DNA of 6,792 bases from Allobosea sp. GTDB lineage: Bacteria > Pseudomonadota > Alphaproteobacteria > Rhizobiales > Beijerinckiaceae. The stretch covers positions 1-6,792 of the forward strand of contig JAKFWE010000314.1 in the NCBI GenBank assembly GCA_021732895.1, given 5' to 3'. Of this stretch, positions 5,564-6,792 are shown piece after piece (within the stretch, counting starts at the first letter, position 1; each line of letters opens with the position of its first letter). Below the pieces are notes generated by a model. It was given only the letters and a program-made list of their open reading frames with translations, was not told the DNA's origin and ran no database searches. The translations under genes and the position numbers were made by a program.

Positions 5564-6792
5564 AATCCGGGATCGCCTCGTCGAGGACGGCCTCCGCCGC
5601 GATCCGGTCATCCGCCCGCACGGCCGCCTCGAGACGGTCGATCCAGCCCTGCAGCATGGCGCGGCCGGCGAAGTTCGGCTTGGCCGCCATCACGCCGTCG
5701 AGCCCGGTCTCCGCCATCGGTTCGTCGCGGGCGAACAGGATCTCGTTGAGGCGCTCGCCCGGCCGCGCGCCGGTGACCGCGATCTCGATATCGACGCCGG
5801 GCTCGTATCCGGCCAGGCGGATCATCCGCTCGGCGAGATCGATGATCCTGAGCGGCTGGCCCATCTTCAGCACGTAGACGGCCGCGCGCTCGTCCTGCGC
5901 GCCGTCGGCGCGAGCATGCGAGGCGGAAGTGAGGACGAGATCGCAGGCCTCGCGGATCGTCATGAAATAGCGGATCATCTGGCGGTCGGTGACGGTAACC
6001 GGCCCGCCCCGCTCGATCTGCGCCTTGAATTTCGGCACCACCGAACCGACCGAGCCGAGCACGTTGCCGAAGCGCACCGCGACGAGCCGGACGCCGCCGG
6101 CCTCCAGGCTCTCGGCGTCGCGCGACTGCGCGTACATCTCGGCGAAGCGCTTGGTCGCGCCCAGCATCGAGACGGGCTCGATCGCCTTGTCGGTCGAGAT
6201 CATCACGAAAATGGCCGCGCCCGCCTCGATGGCGGCGTCGGCGGCGTTGATCGAGCCGAAGATGTTGGTCTTGATCCCCTCCGCCCAGTCGGCCTCGAGA
6301 TAGGGCACGTGCTTGAGCGCGGCGGCGTGGATGACGATGTCCGGCGAAAAGCCTGAGAAAAGCCGGGCGATGCGGGCGCGGTCGCGGACGTCGGCGAGGG
6401 CGCCGGTGACGCGCGCCCGGTGTCCCTGCACGTCGAGCAGCTCGGTGATCTGGAACAGCGCCGGCTCCGAACCCTCGACCACCAGAATTTCAGCGGCGCC
6501 GAAGGCGGCGCAGCGCAGGCAGATTTCCGAGCCGATGGAGCCGCCGCCGCCGGTGACGATGACGCGCTTGCCGCGCATGAAGGCGTCGAGACGCTCGCGG
6601 TCGATCCGGACCGAGGGCCGCACCAGCAGGTCCTGGATCTCCAGCGGCGCGAGCTCTCCGTCGCGTGCGCCTTCACCGGGCGGATCGAGCCGCGAGATCG
6701 GCAGCGCCAGCCCGCGCGTGCCGGCCAGCCACTCGTCTGGCCTCGCCTCGGGCAGCAGGGCGCTCGGCGTGGCGACGATGCGGCGGAACGGC
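5505..6792 (-). CDS. WbpM/CapD-like UDP-GlcNAc 4,6-dehydratase, 5' end outside window
   Basis: Polysaccharide biosynthesis protein of the nucleoside-diphosphate-sugar epimerase/dehydratase family (Polysacc_synt_2). It is predicted to convert UDP-GlcNAc to UDP-4-keto-6-deoxy-GlcNAc. At least 428 aa are visible, and the frame is open to the right edge. The first visible ~50 residues (PFRRIVATPSALLPEARP onward) look like the CoA-binding-like domain that precedes the catalytic part in long WbpM-type proteins, so membrane helices probably lie outside the window. IQDLLVRPSVRIDRE leads into the Rossmann motif VTGGGGSIGSE (6522-6554), then AAALKHVPYLE, ISTDKAIEPVS, RFGNVLGSVGSVVPKF and ARPGERLNEIL, all family hallmarks. 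The Thr-Asp-Lys of STDK is intact, but the usual Tyr or Met four residues before the catalytic Lys is Leu (MLGATKR). An internal GTG at 6623 is not the real start. The gene is convergent with the reductase gene. Confidence 0.93.
   Translation of the reverse strand, partial: PFRRIVATPSALLPEARPDEWLAGTRGLALPISRLDPPGEGARDGELAPLEIQDLLVRPSVRIDRERLDAFMRGKRVIVTGGGGSIGSEICLRCAAFGAAEILVVEGSEPALFQITELLDVQGHRARVTGALADVRDRARIARLFSGFSPDIVIHAAALKHVPYLEADWAEGIKTNIFGSINAADAAIEAGAAIFVMISTDKAIEPVSMLGATKRFAEMYAQSRDAESLEAGGVRLVAVRFGNVLGSVGSVVPKFKAQIERGGPVTVTDRQMIRYFMTIREACDLVLTSASHARADGAQDERAAVYVLKMGQPLRIIDLAERMIRLAGYEPGVDIEIAVTGARPGERLNEILFARDEPMAETGLDGVMAAKPNFAGRAMLQGWIDRLEAAVRADDRIAAEAVLDEAIPDFSRRHCPPQAAPEPASSPA

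Noticed and set aside
5538..6356. Plus-strand frame opposite the dehydratase gene
   Set aside because: A GC-driven shadow; the complementary strand encodes the WbpM/CapD motifs.

Overview
The window is a GC-rich stretch of the chromosome of an alphaproteobacterium, most likely of the Hyphomicrobiales (a Bosea-, Methylobacterium- or rhizobium-like organism). The assignment rests on an ActS/ActR (RegB/RegA) redox two-component pair, an intracellular polyhydroxyalkanoate depolymerase, an MmcB-type DNA repair protein and a rhizobial-style O-antigen initiation set. Almost all of the window is coding. I see no RNA genes, insertion sequences, CRISPR arrays or phage genes.

Left part (1-3038), energy and redox control. 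A 3'-truncated intracellular PHA depolymerase gene (phaZ, minus strand) runs off the left edge. A gap of about 170 bp separates it from the divergent actS, a six-helix sensor histidine kinase. After 80 bp comes actR, a response regulator with a Fis-type HTH. ActS keeps the GGxxNPF quinone-site motif and the redox-active cysteine of the RegB family, so the pair probably reads the respiratory quinone pool.

Middle (3045-3506). mmcB lies on the minus strand, tail-to-tail with actR and only 6 bp away. It encodes a small PD-(D/E)XK-like protein of the family linked to SOS-dependent mitomycin C resistance. It has no Shine-Dalgarno sequence, and a promoter-like sequence lies almost on its start codon.

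Right part (3615-6792), surface polysaccharide. On the plus strand, a membrane polyprenyl-phosphate sugar-1-phosphate transferase overlaps by ATGA a short-chain dehydrogenase/reductase of the nucleotide-sugar 4-epimerase/reductase type. Converging on them from the right edge is a WbpM/CapD-like UDP-GlcNAc 4,6-dehydratase, whose 5' end is outside the window and whose 3' end overlaps the reductase by 59 bp. Together they can be read as a three-step module: UDP-GlcNAc to the 4-keto-6-deoxy sugar (dehydratase), to a 6-deoxy-HexNAc such as UDP-QuiNAc (reductase), to undecaprenyl-PP-sugar (transferase). This matches WbpM/WbpV/WbpL of Pseudomonas and WreV/WreQ/WreU of Rhizobium etli. The exact sugar is an inference.

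I did not find a clearly new system. The points most worth checking are the compact sugar module, a leucine at the usual catalytic Tyr/Met position of the dehydratase, the probably leaderless mmcB start with a degenerate LexA-like site, and a direct repeat that brackets the dehydratase stop codon.
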